NCBI GenBank assembly: GCA_014058105.1
Contig: JACGCM010001129.1
Span: forward strand, 3,917,001 to 3,981,000
Direction of reading: 5' to 3'
Length of the DNA stretch: 64,000 nt
From: Kingdonia uniflora
Lineage: Eukaryota > Streptophyta > Magnoliopsida > Ranunculales > Circaeasteraceae
In this document: positions 10,778 to 21,640 of the stretch, in pieces
Layout: every line of letters begins with the position of its first letter
Position numbering within the stretch: position 1 is the stretch's first letter
Notes under the pieces: generated by a model
What the model saw: the letters and a program-made list of their open reading frames with translations, nothing else
Told to the model about the DNA's origin: nothing
The model's database searches: none
Made by a program: the position numbers and the translations under genes

Positions 10778-12444
10778 TTATTTTCTTTTCTTCCCTTTTT
10801 CAATCTCGATCATATACAAGTGGCGAGCTTGCCCCTGGATTTGATTTTGCTCAACTTCTTTATTTTTTGCTTCATTTTTGAGAAACTTTTGGATGTCGAT
10901 GACATAATTATGAAGCCTTCCAGCTGATAGGATACGACAAAAGATGTGCATGAGGGAGTAGTAGTTGTCAGTTTCGTGACTATGCACATTGTGATACTGA
11001 CATAGAGGTCTATTGGGGAGATCAGGAATAGTTTATAGTGCGCGATAACACTCATCTTCCTTTATCGTTGGCAAGATAGCGGAGAGAGTCATTGTCATTG
11101 GCGGCAGAATTGGGACTAGTCTATCGGGTTTGGCATCCCTTCTTCTATTGTTGTCGGTGTTTCTGTCGCGTTGCTTTGGCGCTTCAGTAGTTATCGCTCG
11201 TTGGGATGGGGTTGAAGATGTTTCTCGATAATGAATGACAGATGAGCTCTTCATCTTATCTTTCTTTGATCATTCTAATTTCATGTAATTGTTAACGACA
11301 TTAATCATTTCCGTGACTATTTTTGGCTTGTGCAGAGTAAGCTCTTCTCGAACTTTAGAGTTGATGTGTAGGGCAGAGGTGAATGCTGGGGTGGCAATCT
11401 TGGGGTACGAGTTCCCAATTTTCCTTATTTCCTGTAAGAAACACTTGTAAAAACCAATGTCTCTTTGGTACCCTGTTCAAAGAAGAATAAGGAATCGACA
11501 GTGATCTCCCGCTCTTTAGCATGGGCATAATTGGTTTCGAAAAGAGGCTGCAACTGGCTGAACGTGGTGATGGAGGCTTCTTGAATGGTATGGAACCACC
11601 AGAGCAGTTCTTCCTTTAGGCTCATGTTGAATAACCTACACAACATGTGGTTGAGTTTGGAATATAAACCAACTGCGGCTTTGAAGTGTCGAAAATAGGT
11701 AAGTGGGTCAGTCAGGCCTGCATATTGTATAAACTTTGGCATATGGAAATTTTGTGGGATAGCCATAACTTCGAGATAAGGAGAGATGGGATTTGCCTCG
11801 ATTCTGTCAAGTGCGGATTTTTGGCCTGGGATCTTAGAGTTTGTGGCCTGGATCCTGTATTTGAGGTCGTCCAAGGTGACAAACTATTGCGGGGGAAATT
11901 ATAAGGCTGCGACCTGAGGAACACAATCTCCCTGTCCTTTTGGTCCCAGTCGGTCCCTGATTGGTCTTCTTTTAGGTGGGGGAGTCTGATGACATGTGCG
12001 TCGACTTCCTTGAGTTGTTGATGATGAGGATGTTAAACCAAAATGTCGAGAAGCCCTGTTTGGATTTTTGGATCTGGATCGAGAGATTTGTATCTCGTCT
12101 TCTCCTGGTTGATCATTGCGTTTAATTACCCTTGATCTGTGCTCACTTCGGGCGAGTGGAGGGGATGTCTGGCAGCCAGTGAATCGATCTTGTGTTCTCC
12201 TTAGTCTCTCTATTTCTTTCTGATGTGTTTGGCTCTGTTGATCTAAAGCTTTCCTTCGTTCGTCTCTCTCCGTTTGAAGAACTTGAGCGTGGACACACTG
12301 ATTTTCCAGTCTTTGGGCTTTTTCTGCAACCATTTGTTTATGAAGCTCGAGTACTACACCGTGTAGATCGACCGTTCCTGTTATGGGATTAATTTTCTGG
12401 TCTCTTACGGTACTGGAATGGCTTCTTAGGTTCATGTTTGTCAT
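10778..12444 (-). pseudogene. Ty3-A gag
   Basis: Gag frame begins MTNMNLRSH at 12444, 42 bases inside the PBS. An N-terminal Gln/Arg-rich helix (HKQMVAEKAQRLENQ...) is followed by a basic linker. The capsid-like retrotrans_gag domain lies at about 11425-11874 (PKFIQYAGLTDPLTYF, then LFNMSLKEE and a WF.TIQEASI block). A modified zinc knuckle lies near 10960-11000: C-x2-H-x4-H in Ty3-C, here with the final Cys changed to Tyr (ETDNYYS). Frameshifts separate the blocks. Confidence 0.8.
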
Positions 12445-12485
12445 CAGATAGTTCTTAGATCAGTGATGGTAAAAAAAATGTGGTA

Positions 12486-12505
12486 TTTCCCACAGACGGT
12501 GCCAA
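12486..12505 (-). other. Ty3-A primer binding site
   Basis: TTGGCACCGTCTGTGGGAAA on the minus strand, one base inside the 5' LTR. It is shared by Ty3-A, -B and -C with single-base changes, typical of Tat-like gypsy elements. Confidence 0.8.
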
Positions 12506-12506
12506 T

Positions 12507-13013
12507 TGTAATGACGTGTTTTCCGGAAGGAGAATCTTCGCCAATACTTATTCGTAAAGAGAATGCAATAAAGACTTAGATAAATAAAATTTTACGTGGA
12601 AAACTCAGTAAAAGCTGAGAAAAACTACGACCTCGAAGAGGATTTTGATGTAAAATCTAGTAAGATGCTAATTATTACAAGTTTTTGGAGTAATAGTAGG
12701 GTTAAAAGGTAAATGATGATTGGGTTGCATATTCTTGGATCCTGAATCATCTATTTTTTGCCTGTATTTATAGTAGATACAAAGAGTTTACAAAAAAAAG
12801 AAACAGTCTCCTATTCCGGGGAGAGTGGGCGAACTTCACGGATCTCTAACAACTCTCTTTTTGACCAGGTACAACGACTATTTTTAGTAGGTCGAGGTAG
12901 GTCGAGGACTAAAAGTATCTTCTCGAATGCTATATGTCTTCGATCATGTACGGCTGTCTTTGACTACGCTTTGCTGGCTTACTCTTGTCGAATCTGAGGA
13001 ATATGCTACTACA
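12507..13013 (-). repeat. Ty3-A 5' LTR
   Basis: Begins TGTAATGACG and ends CTACTACA on the plus strand. It aligns with 1683-2182. It carries a local duplication GTAGGTCGAG near 12885-12906 that is absent from the partner LTR. Confidence 0.9.
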
Positions 13014-13029
13014 GGAATATGCCCTTACA
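13014..13029 (-). repeat. Ty3-D LTR, second part
   Basis: GGAATATGCCCTTACA. The first five bases are the right-hand copy of the Ty3-A target duplication, and the terminal CTTACA is the inverted match of TGTAAG at 1212. Confidence 0.7.
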
Positions 13030-13622
13030 TCCACCGTTATATCTTTGTCATGTGTATTTTTTATTTTCTTTTGTTTAATTGATAAATATTTGGAATTCAC
13101 ATGGGCTATCTTATAGTTATAGGTGAAAACACTAGGGGTTATCTAAAAAATAAAATAAAGAAACTGAATTATTTGGACTCCCTTAAAATGACCAATCTCT
13201 CTCTAGTCTCTCCTTCTAGCCTCTAACAATCCTGGACTAACTCATACTCCTCATCAGGTTCTTCTCTATCTATCTCTGTAAGTTTTGTTTGTGCAAAACA
13301 TATTAGAAACTATTATATGGTTACATAAAACAGGTTTAACGTCAACTATATGATCAAATGCCTCAAAGAGATATAATTTTAACCAAAAATTTGATGTTAG
13401 GCTATGCTAAGATCGAGAATCTATATTAGAGGTAAAATACGTGTTTCATAAGAATTATAACACATTTTCTTGTACTCCACATTATGATCAGATACTCTAA
13501 ATAAAGGCGATAGCTACAAATACAAAATGAAGTAAAACCTAGAAACTAGCGTTCACAAAATTAGAGCTATTGAAATGCAATGCAGCTGGACTTAGATATT
13601 GTTTCAAAATCCAAGAATGCTC
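13030..13622. other. Intergenic DNA
   Basis: AT-rich, no ORF of note, no repeat recognised. Confidence 0.5.
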
Positions 13623-14151
13623 TAAGGGCGCGTTTGTTTACTTAGGATATCTTGGATATCCTAGATATTCCAAACAAAATGAGTGTTTGGATTAGGATAA
13701 TAACCTAGTAGATATCCTAGACTAAGTCAGTAACTGCTGATTTAAATATCCGAGGACTCCTCTCGATTTTTGAGATATCTAAAAACAAATATCTATTATT
13801 TTAAAAACCATAGTAATCTCCCATCTCTCTCTCTCTCTCTCTCAGGTCTCTCTATCTCTTCCTTTACTTCTCCAAAAGCTTCACTTCTCCAAAGTTTCAA
13901 TTTACAAATAAGAACTACAATTCTTCGTTTTAAAGGTTAGATTTCTCTCTCTCTACTGTTATTTGAAATCAAAACCCTAATTTCTCATAAGGATACTCCA
14001 TCATGTTATATATTTGCAATATATTTGAAAGCAATGTATTATGCAGTGAAATTATCAGAAGTACCAATGTATTTGCAAATTAAGTCGAGTTTTTCCTTTT
14101 AAAGTAACTGTTCTTATTCATAAAGCTATGGTTCTGAGTTGTAAGAGCTTT

Positions 14152-14698
14152 TCAAAGCCATCCATGAAACGAAACTGTGTTTAAGCACATTGCCACTGAA
14201 CCATACCAACTTAAACCAGGATTCTTATGTCTCAGCTCCTCATCTGTACTTTTAAGGGGTAAGCTGCCCCTCCAATCATCCTCCTGATTCTCATTTGTCT
14301 GTACCTTTTGAAGAAGATCGACAAAGTCATCCACTACGTTGTGATGCTATCAGAGAGGGGCATTCGAATGAGCATTCTCAAAAACACCACTAGCAAGAAC
14401 TTCTTTATTGTAATGCCAATTGTGCAATAGTAAAATGATGACTCCTGCAGGGAACTACTCAAGTTCTCATAGTATAAAATGTAGTATCCAAATCTGTCTG
14501 AATGTATGACTGGTACATCTCATCCTGTCTATTGCCCCAACTTGATCCGCAGCTAAAGCATCTAATTCCAAATCGTTTCCAGTTTCCTTTCCTGGCCCTG
14601 CACAGTTCCAAAATTAGGGCATCCCTCAGACCCTTTGTGTTAATCCCTTCTACCTTCTCCTCCCCATTTGTAAACAACCACCGATGACCCAACCACAA
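14152..14698 (-). other. Unassigned minus-strand open frames
   Basis: Two open stretches, 14459-14698 (begins MWLGHRWLF, contains IRCFSCGSSWG) and 14152-14334 (begins MDDFVDLLQK, ends near SFHGWL), separated by stops. They read like a captured and decayed gene fragment but match no family I can name. They lie within the TIR element, upstream of and opposite to the metallothionein ORF. Confidence 0.25.
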
Positions 14699-14767
14699 GA
14701 AGCCTAGAACTGCACGAAAGTCTAGTTTGATCTATTATATCATCTTCATTTAATTTTTATAATAAAA

Positions 14768-15001
14768 ATGTCTTGCTGTGGAGGAAACTGTGGTTGTGGA
14801 GCTGGTTGCAAGTGTGGCAGCGGTTGTTCTAGGTGCAATATGTACCCTGACTTGGAATATTTTGGTGAGACCACCTCCAGCAGGACCATAATTTATGATC
14901 TTGCCCCTCTCAAAACATACAATGAGGCGTCGGAGATGGTTGCTGAGAACGGGTGCAAGTACGGAAAGGATTGCCAATGTGACCCATGCACCTGCAAATG
15001 A
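14768..15001 (+). CDS. Type 2-like plant metallothionein
   Basis: Complete intronless ORF of 77 residues. Plant metallothioneins bind Cu and Zn through thiolate clusters in the cytosol and help in metal balance and oxidative stress. The N-terminal domain starts [17 protein letters not shown] with eight Cys in CC, C-x-C and C-x-C order. A Cys-free linker follows (residues about 23-62, with MYPDLEYF and [13 protein letters not shown]). The C-terminal domain ends DPCTCK. It has five Cys instead of six: the expected CKCG reads CKYG (TGC to TAC), which would weaken the beta/alpha clusters. Absence of introns, unlike most plant type 2 genes, suggests a retrocopy or captured copy. AATAAATAAA near 15097 may serve as poly(A) signal. 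Confidence 0.85.
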   Translation: MSCCGGNCGCGAGCKCGSGCSRCNMYPDLEYFGETTSSRTIIYDLAPLKTYNEASEMVAENGCKYGKDCQCDPCTCK

Positions 15002-15633
15002 GCGGAGACAATAAATACTATATCTCAACTGTGACATTGAGATATAGTGTATATGTTTATCTAGTCTTAATCAACCGGTGAAGAAGCTTTAATCATAAAT
15101 AAATAAACTTTGTCTGTGAGAAAATTGTGGGTCTGGGGTTATCTTTGTTGGTTTGTCCATGTTGTTTTTATGTTATCTAAGTTTTGCTTATGTCGATGTT
15201 GGGTCTCTGTCTTTGAGAAGGTTTGAAGCTCTGTTTTAATGGAAATATGTGACTTAGTTTTTGTTTTAGAATTAGTCTCTAAAGGGGTAGAGTAGTGTAG
15301 TATAGTATTTTCAACAAGTAGGCTCTCTTGTTTTTTATCTGTTTTCTATTAGTTGTCTATTTATTGAAAGATGAATAAATGAGTTCTTGGTTACTTGTCT
15401 ATTTTAATATTTGAATGTCACATAGTTTATACATTTATAATTATTAAAATGAGAGGAGATGTCAAATATATTATTTACAATATCTGATTTGCCAAACACA
15501 GAGTTTTGGAATATCTATATTTAATATTCGGCTCCCAAACAAAAAACATATATATGAGATATTCGATTTTTCAAATATCAGGATATCTGAAATATCGAAT
15601 ATCTAAGATATATTTTTATCAAACAGAGCCTAA

Positions 15634-17690
15634 GAGTTGAAACTCAAAATACTCCTTTTCTATGAGTTATGAATCAAAGTCAAGTACAGCTAAATAAAAA
15701 ATAGGTTAAGCTCATTTGAAAACATTTTATAATGAAATATCCAACAAAACTAGCTGGAAGCGCTCGGCATATTATTAACAACTAAAGGGTCAACACTTAA
15801 TTTTATCAAAAAACTTGGTATATTTGCGTTACTATGCCCAACAGCTTGAGATAGAAGAATCTTAATATTAGCAAAACTAGGTATATTTACGTTATCTTGC
15901 AAAGGAGTTGCATTTTTGGTTTGCATCTTAATGTGTATACTATGCTTTATTACAGGAATGAATATATGTTTCTTATATTGAGGCTGCTGAGATGTTTTGA
16001 GAGCATATATACCCGTCTAGCCAAAACCGTAGAAATTTAGACTTGATTCTCAATGCCCATCAAATAGATAAACCCCAGGCTAAATATTTAAAAGGACCAT
16101 AGAAAATGTGCTAAAGTATAACATGTGAATTTACAAGCTGGGCCTGTATATTCCAGTAGTTTCACACAAGAGTTTTAGAAGCCAAGTGAGACTAAGCTTG
16201 AGAAAGTCGAATGAGCACTGGACAGAATGATTCTCCTTTCATGATCAACTAGTCTGGTCTGCAAAGGCAACTAGTCTGGTCTGCCATTATTATTTACGTC
16301 AAATAGGAAAATTTTGACATAAACAGTCTGTAGTTGTACCTTTTATGAGATTGATATTCCCCCTATTCAAGATTTTGGCATCTCAACATCAAAACACTGA
16401 GTATCTCATACTCTATGTTCCATCCACAAGTTATTCTCAACCTTTGTATCCACCTGGAAACTATTGTGAGAAGCAGGCAGATAAAGTTCTGGAAGCTGTA
16501 GTAATACCTTTAACCGATCTAACCTAGATAAGAAATAATTCAACACATCTCATACCATTTCGTTACTGCTTCACACCTGCATCTATAGCCAAGAAAGCTT
16601 TAACCCATGCAGAAAAACTGAACTGCAATAATTTTTGCAAATAAGATCAAAATGCAAAAGTTTATCTGTCATATATCAAGATTTGACTTAGGAGATCCAT
16701 CAGTTTGAAGGTCAGAATTGGTGAAAAGGCTAGCTAGGGTAGAAAGATATGGGGAAAGTAGTTTTGAAATTCGTTCCATGTGGTTCATCATACCTAGACT
16801 TATAATCTTTTATGAAGTTGACTTCAGAGTGATACAAACTCCTTGAGAAAAACTTTAGTCTGATTCCCTTTTTGCAATACAGACAAGGTTTGCAGTGGTC
16901 GAGATCTTCAACGGTTTAGGGGTAGGGGAAGGACTTTGGAATTCAGATGTCTAGCAATTTGTGAATTTTGCACTCTCACATAACACCATGACGTTCTGTG
17001 GAACAAACAAAACCCTAAGCTTTCCAGAAGTGTGGTTAAGATGGGGATAATATCGGTAGTGGAGTAGGGTACCAACTGATGCAGGCTTTTACCCTAACGG
17101 TGAGCTAGGTGTCAAATTCCACGGATCCGCATGCCATACATCATACATCGCAGACAGCCACGTGTCATTTTCTATTGTGGCTTCATTCCTCAGATTGTAG
17201 TCGCAACTTCACGCATGTCCTCGATGTAGGATCATTACTCGTGTATGCGTCCATGAAGTTTTTCAAATACACATTATTTGTGACGCGTGATTTACGGTTG
17301 AGTAGCATCTTATGATGCTCAGTATAGTGCGATGGGAGACGCCATTGTAGTTTATTTTAATTTGCTTAGGTAGGAGTTTTTAGACTTACTTGGCAAGTTG
17401 CTTTTAAATGACCAAGAAATAGTGTCATCTACAAGACTACATCATTTGCATTCGTGCATTTTAGAGCTTAAGATTGCAAGAATTTGGATTCATGGCTTTC
17501 ATCAAAGATTACAAGTTTTTCTCAATGAGTTCTATGTTTAGACACCAAAACATTCCATAAGTTTCATTAACTCAAACCCTTAAAAAGTACTTACATAAGC
17601 CTTTCATAGATACTACTACATAGACTGCTCTATCATAGCTTCTTAACTGTACACATATGACCACCTAAAGATTAGAACATAAAGGACCTC
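15634..17690. other. Intergenic DNA
   Basis: AT-rich, only short spurious frames (for example 16345-16527 and 17109-17315). No recognised gene or repeat. Confidence 0.5.
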
Positions 17691-17700
17691 GATGGCGTTG

Positions 17701-18171
17701 TCATATTCGATCCATTGAGACCATCCGAGATGGACTGAGAAGGCTATAAGAAGAACCATAACCCTTAGCAAAGTTGCATCCTTGGTGAACAATCCCGTCC
17801 CCGTCCATCTCAGCTAACACCTTACAAAAGAGATCAACATCGCATGGTAGCATTAGAGGACCCTCGTTGTTGTACCCATACTCTGATTCAGCCTCTTCTA
17901 GTAGCATCTTGAAAAGTGGATGATTGATACACACAGTCTTGATCACAAACCTTTGTTTTTCCGGGCCAACATAGACGGAGAAGCAACCTTCAGGTGTAAC
18001 ACGACGTTTAGTCTTACGGGTATCCTCGTTTGGAGATTTAGGGCTTCGTGACCAATATGGACTCCTCTTAGGTGAGGTCCCTCCAATTGATCGACACCGC
18101 TCCCATGTCTTGAGGATCAAACCTTTCCTCTCTTTCCCCTTGCATGAATCTATCCCCTCCATAATTATCAA
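17701..18171 (-). CDS. SAUR-family auxin-responsive protein
   Basis: Intronless ORF of 156 residues. SAUR proteins are small auxin-induced regulators of cell expansion, many of which inhibit PP2C-D phosphatases. A basic, Ser/Pro-rich N-terminus (residues 1-57) precedes the SAUR core at about 58-125: RRVTPEGCFSVYVG, then QRFVIKT, NHPLFKMLLEEAESEYGY and GPLMLPC. The C-terminus has the SYSLLSPSRMV tail seen in a SAUR subgroup with such extensions. The start MIIMEG offers a second ATG at codon 4. The upstream region has a TATA box about 325 bases before the ATG, so either a long leader exists or another core promoter is used. Single-exon structure agrees with the family. Confidence 0.92.
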   Translation of the reverse strand: MIIMEGIDSCKGKERKGLILKTWERCRSIGGTSPKRSPYWSRSPKSPNEDTRKTKRRVTPEGCFSVYVGPEKQRFVIKTVCINHPLFKMLLEEAESEYGYNNEGPLMLPCDVDLFCKVLAEMDGDGIVHQGCNFAKGYGSSYSLLSPSRMVSMDRI

Positions 18172-18495
18172 CTCTTATCAACCAAGCCAAATAAAGACGA
18201 TAAAAACACAAACTAAAAGAATCACTAGAGCTTTATGAGGTGAAGTTTGAATTGGTTTACCCTCTGTCATAAACTAAATTAAACATAACTTTCATCCTTG
18301 GCCACATTGGGTTACTCATACCTTCAATCACACTTGAAACCTAAACCAAAATCACCCAAAACAATATAACCCCATCATACAATCATAAGTTTTAAACGCA
18401 AACAAAGAGAGATAAGAGAAGAAGAGAGAAGCTTTTGTTGCTCTCTGACTAAAGAGATCTATGATTTCTTGTTTACAAGTTATAACCAATGCCTC

Positions 18496-18505
18496 TATTT
18501 ATATA
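18496..18505 (-). promoter_or_regulatory. Probable TATA box upstream of SAUR gene
   Basis: TATATAAATA on the minus strand, in a position that would give a leader of roughly 290 bases. A purine-rich AGAGAGAAG stretch lies downstream near 18410-18440. Confidence 0.5.
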
Positions 18506-18506
18506 T

Positions 18507-20229
18507 CTTTGAAATAGGCCATTTTGTCAACGCATACAATAAATATTTTTGATTTATTTTATTTTATCTTGTACAGTATTTATCCTTACAAGCCATTGGA
18601 GAGCCTGCCTTATTAGACAATTTAGCAAAAACTAGAATAATAGTCAAGGTGCAGAGAAAAAAACAATTTATCACAATTTTTTTGCTCCTATATTAGATTT
18701 TTTTCCCCTAAATGCGCCCACCTTGGTGCAGATAAATGTAGACTTGGGAGAGACCTATTAGATTTACCTTACTAGGATAACGGCAGCCCTTTTGAGGCGA
18801 GCTGAGGCGCACATCGGTGTATATATACCTATCTATGAAAGCGTAGGTAGGTCGATGTGTTCTATTATTTTGCCAGGGAAATTTGAGTTCAAACTCGACT
18901 TTCTGAGTCTATATACGGTTTAGGAGATTAGAATGGGTGCGTTTTTAACAAGTGGGGTGATGGATTAGGACCCGGATGCGGATTTGTTAGGACCAGCTAG
19001 GCAGCCTCCTCGTAAGAAACTAGTTGTACCATACCACATTGCCACTTGGGGCTGCCAGTACTGGACTTCATGTCACGATTGCACCACACTATCTCTCTCT
19101 CTAAATTGGAACGTAGGCGTTTTTGTCAGTGAGAAATCGAGAACTCTTAAGGAGTTGTTATCAAAGTCCTGTGATTAGTTCTTGATAGAAACATCTAAGC
19201 ACATTGAGTTATCCATCTTGATAAAAAAATAAGACAACAAAATGAAGCAAACCAATTTCCCGTTCTTCTAATATTTACAACACCGACGATAACCCACGCT
19301 TACAAACTGTTGTTATCACGCCCTACATTAAGACGTGTCGAATGATACCAGTTTATTTTAATTTAATCGTGTTAATAAAACGATATATGTTAATGATTAC
19401 TACCAACCAAGGCTATAAAGGTACTTAGTTTTGTGTAAATTAGTATTAGACTTTGTTCAATAATTGCAATTAGAGTGCCCGCCCTTTCCTCGTTAGAACT
19501 AGATACATTCAATGAAGGTACGATAAATTATAAATACTTCGCCTACTTGAATCCAAGAAGCCAATTCAAAAGATTCCATATTTGAGTTAGCAATAATCTA
19601 AGAGGGAATAAACAACAAAATGGGTTGCCCATTTCAAAAGGCACGCATAAGAAAGACATGCATCCTTCCAGTTTGGAAAATGTCAAGAGTTTGAGCACTG
19701 TAATAATTTGGGCTCCGGGTCTAGTAAACCTCAACGATACAGGCCTTATTGGACAAACTTATTGAAAAGCTTATCCTCATTATCCAAAGAAATTTTTGTC
19801 GCCATGATCTCACCCAAATGTGTCACCCTGTTGAACCCGTCACACCTATTTTAAAATGGTCAGTCTATTCAGGATCTGAGCTCGCCTGGTTCTCGATAGG
19901 TGACGCGTGCTTGGTGGAATTTTCACTGTAATTGAATAAAATGCTGTAAAAATAAATAAATAGTTAGAGATGACAAGTTTTAGATTGGTGGCCTTGTAAT
20001 TTTTTTAATTTAGCTCATTAGAAATAAATGACTTATTTGATCTATGACCAGTTTAGGTTGCAAATATGTACTTGAACTATAGACATGGACAAGTTGATGG
20101 AGACAAATTTTTAATTTTGGTCCGTGTACACCTTGATGATTGCCAAACATCTAGGTCCAACTAAATACATATTTTTTTTGCAAACAGATAGATTATATTA
20201 TCTATACGACTTTATAAAGACAAGTGGCC
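18507..20229. other. Intergenic DNA
   Basis: AT-rich, no gene or repeat recognised up to the Harbinger terminus. Confidence 0.5.
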
Positions 20230-20232
20230 TTA

Positions 20233-20330
20233 GAGCATGGCCAGCAGCTAGGTGAAGATGACATGGCGAGGTGGATTGCATCCTTCACCTTGTTTCCTCC
20301 CCAATCCACCCACAGTAGCTAGGTGGATCA
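20233..20330 (+). repeat. Left terminal inverted repeat of Harbinger shell
   Basis: Imperfect inverted match of 55310-55406. Shared blocks are GAGCATG.CCAG.AG, AGGTG, GGTGGATT..ATCC, CAATCCACCC and CACAG, in the same order from the end. Confidence 0.75.
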
Positions 20331-20396
20331 GCTGAGCTTGCCACCCAAAACCCATTTTGCTACCCTCAGGGTGGATTTTTAATGGATTGATGCCCT

Positions 20397-20502
20397 GCAG
20401 TTCTGAACAGCGCGGCATATATACGCTCATGATGGAGACACGTAGACGGTTGTGGTTCAAAGTTGGCTAACGGCTATTTGATGCCGTGCAGTTCTGAACT
20501 GC
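20397..20502. repeat. Left subterminal palindrome pair
   Basis: Two copies of the 15-base palindrome GCAGTTCTGAACTGC, at 20397-20411 (one mismatch) and 20488-20502 (perfect). The same motif recurs near the right terminus and at internal junctions. It is a candidate subterminal transposase-binding site. Confidence 0.7.
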
Positions 20503-20587
20503 ATGGCTATAGCTTGCATGAAAATTTTATTCTTCCCCTCTCCATATTTAGTTTTTTTTGGTGATCAGAAGGGTTATATCCATGAAC

Positions 20588-20745
20588 AAACTTCTTTGAC
20601 AAGAAGCTCAACGACTAGTTTTTTGGGCAAGCTTGTTAGACAAGAAGCTCAACGACTCTATTTTTGGTTAATCTTGTTTGACAAGAAGCTTAACGGCTAG
20701 TTTATTTCATAAACTTGTTCAACAAGAAGCTCAACAGCTAATTTT
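20588..20745 (+). repeat. Four promoter repeats upstream of transposase
   Basis: Four spaced copies of TTGACAAGAAGCTCAACG or close variants about 40 bases apart. An inverted set of three lies upstream of ORF1 (29485-29620). Confidence 0.75.
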
Positions 20746-20754
20746 TTTTCCATC

Positions 20755-20762
20755 TATAAAAG
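20755..20762 (+). promoter_or_regulatory. TATA box of Harbinger transposase gene
   Basis: TATAAAAG about 104 bases upstream of the ATG, followed by a duplicated CT-rich leader (ATTCTCTTACTCTTCTACAC twice). ORF1 has the same octamer in mirror position. Confidence 0.65.
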
Positions 20763-20865
20763 CCATTAATCTACTACACCTATTCTCTTACTCTTCTACA
20801 CTACACTATATTCTCTTACTCTTCTACACTCTACTATATTCTCTAGTTATCAATTTAGTCTTATC

Positions 20866-21640
20866 ATGTCAGACCTATCACTTTCATCATTGTCATCGTC
20901 GTCTGGAATCGAAAAGTTCTTCCGACGTGAAATTATGATAATGCATGAGTATAACAAGGTTCTCATTGAGATGGGAGAAACGGAAGAAATAGAGCAACAT
21001 ATGACATCATCAGGGGGGGGGGGGGGGGGTAGTAAAATGGGAAGAATTGACAAACGAAAGGGCATGATTATAAATTGGGCGAGTTTAGCCTTAATCGGGA
21101 TTATTTCGGTTCTAACCCAGTCTTCGAAGGAATCCCATTTCATCGTCGATTCCGTATAAGCGAAGGTGTGTATCAACGTATTCATGATCAAATTATTTCT
21201 TCGAGCACCTATTTTGTTCAAAAAAAAATAATACCGCTAAAACGATAAGCTTATCGTCGCACCAAAAGATAACGTGTGCACTTCACATGTTATGTTACAG
21301 TACGAGCGCAGACACCCAAGACGAATACGTTCGGATTGGGGAGTCTACGGGTAATTTGAATTTGAAAGAATTTTGCATCATAATTATAAAACACTTCAAA
21401 GCTCAATACCTTTGATCTCCCGGTGAAAACAACACATTAAGGATGTTAGAAGTAAATGGATCATGAGGCTTCCCGGGGATGTTAGGTAGTTTGGATTATA
21501 TGCATTGGAAATGGAAGAATTGTCCTACCGAGTGGGCATGACAATATACCGGGTATAAGAAGCATCTAACGGTGATTTCAGAAATGGTTGCATCCCAGGA
21601 TCTTTGGATATGACACACATTCTTTGTGGTGCTCGGTTCT
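20866..21640 (+). pseudogene. Harbinger transposase, N-terminal part
   Basis: Starts MSDLSLSSLSSS. The frame shifts within a run of G at about 21013-21029 and continues in another frame with HDYKLGEFSLNRDYF, FHRRFRISEGVYQRI, then the catalytic-domain start GSLDYMHWKWKNCP, in which the Asp after GSL is the first D of the DDE triad, and YTGYKKHLTVISEMVA. The protein would cut and join element ends in the nucleus, with ORF1 as partner. The reading ends in LGS at 21640, where copia-1 is inserted. The downstream half resumes at 27077. Stops are also present. Confidence 0.85.

Larger units (their letters stand above)
1683..13013 (-). mobile_element. Ty3-A: Ty3/gypsy (Tat-like) element, integrase lost
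   Basis: Element of 11.3 kb with two LTRs (500 and 507 bp), a PBS, gag, protease, RT and RNase H on the minus strand, and extra ORFs on the plus strand next to the 3' LTR. It is inserted in the LTR of Ty3-D. The flanking five bases are GAAAT on the left and GGAAT on the right, a target duplication with one mismatch. No integrase sequence is present: RNase H is followed directly by the 58-bp tandem repeats that in Ty3-B lie beyond integrase. The LTR pair looks roughly 7 percent different by eye, mostly transitions, less than the pair of Ty3-B. Confidence 0.9.
13626..15630. mobile_element. 2.0-kb TIR element enclosing metallothionein ORF
   Basis: The left end starts GGGCGCGTTTGTTTA after TAA (13623-13625). 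The right end read backwards starts GGCTCTGTTTGATA, with TAA at 15631-15633. Inside, both ends carry GATATC-rich repeats and then a GATATTCCAAA..GTGTTTGG block in matching order, about 40-70 bases in on the left and further in on the right. TAA duplications and GGGC.GTTTG ends are those of Tourist-like (PIF/Harbinger) elements. No transposase is inside. The cargo is a CT-rich leader-like stretch (13815-13960), unassigned minus-strand frames and the metallothionein ORF. Two independent short MITEs are less likely, because neither end is closed by the opposite terminus nearby. Confidence 0.6.

Noticed and set aside
1..13029. Endogenous pararetrovirus origin for the pol sequences
   Set aside because: LTRs, PBS next to the LTR, integrase in the sister copy and a Tat-type second RNase H show Ty3/gypsy retrotransposons.
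14750..15037. Minus-strand ORF of 95 residues opposite the metallothionein
   Set aside because: Shadow frame of the Cys-rich coding sequence; composition is explained by the plus-strand gene.
17109..17315. Plus-strand ORF of 68 residues near the SAUR gene
   Set aside because: Short, no homology recognised, no promoter or splice context.
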